Below the pieces are notes generated by a model, which saw nothing but the letters and a program-made list of their open reading frames with translations, searched no databases and was not told the DNA's origin. The position numbers and the translations under genes are program-made. A stretch of 64,000 nt of DNA from positions 1 through 64,000 of the forward strand of contig JAWKPJ010000017.1 of assembly GCA_041390745.1 (NCBI GenBank), read 5' to 3'. Below are positions 63,815-64,000 of this stretch, piece after piece. The number at the start of each line of letters is the position of its first letter. Position 1 is the first letter of the stretch. The stretch is from JACCXM01 sp041390745 (GTDB lineage: Bacteria > Chloroflexota > Chloroflexia > Thermomicrobiales > UBA6265).

Positions 63815-64000
63815 GTGACCGGCCCACAAACTGCAGAACTGCTGACACTGTTTCGCGCTCGTGCTGAACCGCTTGGCGTGGTGGTCCACCAGGGCGACCA
63901 CGCCATGCTTTCCCGCGCGTTTGTGGCGTGGGCGGCGAACGCCGAAACGCCTTCCGTCATCGTCGCCGAGGAGCTCCGCGAACGGTATCCGGCATTTTGC
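63815..64000 (+). CDS. Start of a LUD-domain (LutC-like) protein, cut by the window edge
   Basis: From a GTG at 63815 the frame is open to the right edge for 62 codons. It reads TGPQTAELLTLFRARAEPLG, then VVHQGDHAMLSRAF, and is consistent with the N-terminus of a LUD-domain protein of the LutC/YkgG type, which takes part in lactate oxidation. No clear ribosome-binding site is seen, so the start is uncertain. Confidence 0.5.
   Translation, partial: MTGPQTAELLTLFRARAEPLGVVVHQGDHAMLSRAFVAWAANAETPSVIVAEELRERYPAFC

Noticed and set aside
62044..63960. Very long open frame (638 codons) antisense to the UxaA-like gene
   Set aside because: The plus-strand gene has clear domain motifs, while the antisense product is His/Arg-rich with no recognisable domain.
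1..64000. CRISPR arrays, insertion sequences, rRNA genes
   Set aside because: No regularly spaced repeats, transposase motifs or rRNA signatures were seen on either strand.

Overview
The window reads as a GC-rich bacterial chromosome segment with no plasmid, prophage, insertion-sequence or CRISPR signature. Menaquinone genes, a Gram-positive-type SOS box in front of lexA, many GTG/TTG starts, 1-4 bp start/stop overlaps and the overall gene set suggest a Chloroflexota lineage near Thermomicrobia. That placement is inference from gene content; no 16S rRNA gene is present.

Layout. 0-9.6 kb: menaquinone genes menA (cut by the window edge) and menG, an ABC importer fused by overlaps to an FAD oxidoreductase gene, a membrane pyrophosphatase, and secF/secD. 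9.9-18.1 kb: a PQQ-type sugar dehydrogenase, a class-III aminotransferase, nadD, a PHP phosphatase, a membrane protein and gyrA. 18.4-22.6 kb: two small exported proteins, then a four-gene operon of an SPFH protein, PspA, an unknown coiled-coil protein and a Zn-ribbon membrane protein, resembling the Bacillus pspA-ydjGHI locus. 22.7-27.4 kb: fabZ, purA, dnaJ with an hspR-like regulator, a DUF4126 protein and lexA. 27.6-37.8 kb: mutS2, a sulfate adenylyltransferase/APS kinase fusion, mfd, comEA and comEC. 37.8-47.7 kb: an accessory-looking stretch with tRNA-Glu, two tandem small GNGG-repeat proteins of unknown function, a calcium-binding-repeat surface protein, tiny membrane proteins, a trans-sulfuration enzyme, a sulfatase with an internal amber codon, and an amidase. 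47.8-52.2 kb: an acoA-acoB-acoC-acoX acetoin dehydrogenase operon. 52.4-57 kb: a deacetylase and a carbohydrate ABC importer, all with frame breaks. 57.1-64 kb: rnc, prs, an aspartate-type aminotransferase and a sugar-acid cluster (RbsD-like, RraA-like, UxaA-like, start of a LUD protein).

How the genes fit together. The window mixes core machinery (protein export, replication, transcription-coupled repair, SOS, fatty acid and nucleotide synthesis) with carbon-scavenging modules (acetoin cleavage, sugar import, sugar acid dehydration) and an envelope-stress module. Regulation is best read at lexA, where an SOS box fills the spacer of a strong promoter, and at aco, which has a good sigma-70 promoter.

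A striking technical feature is that secD, comEC, the deacetylase, both sugar permeases, the solute-binding protein and the RraA gene all carry single-base frame breaks, mostly one missing base in short homopolymers. Because secD is among them, assembly or sequencing error is the simplest reading. The strongest candidates for undescribed biology are the GNGG small-protein pair at 39.4-40.0 kb and the PspA/SPFH operon with its unknown third and fourth members.
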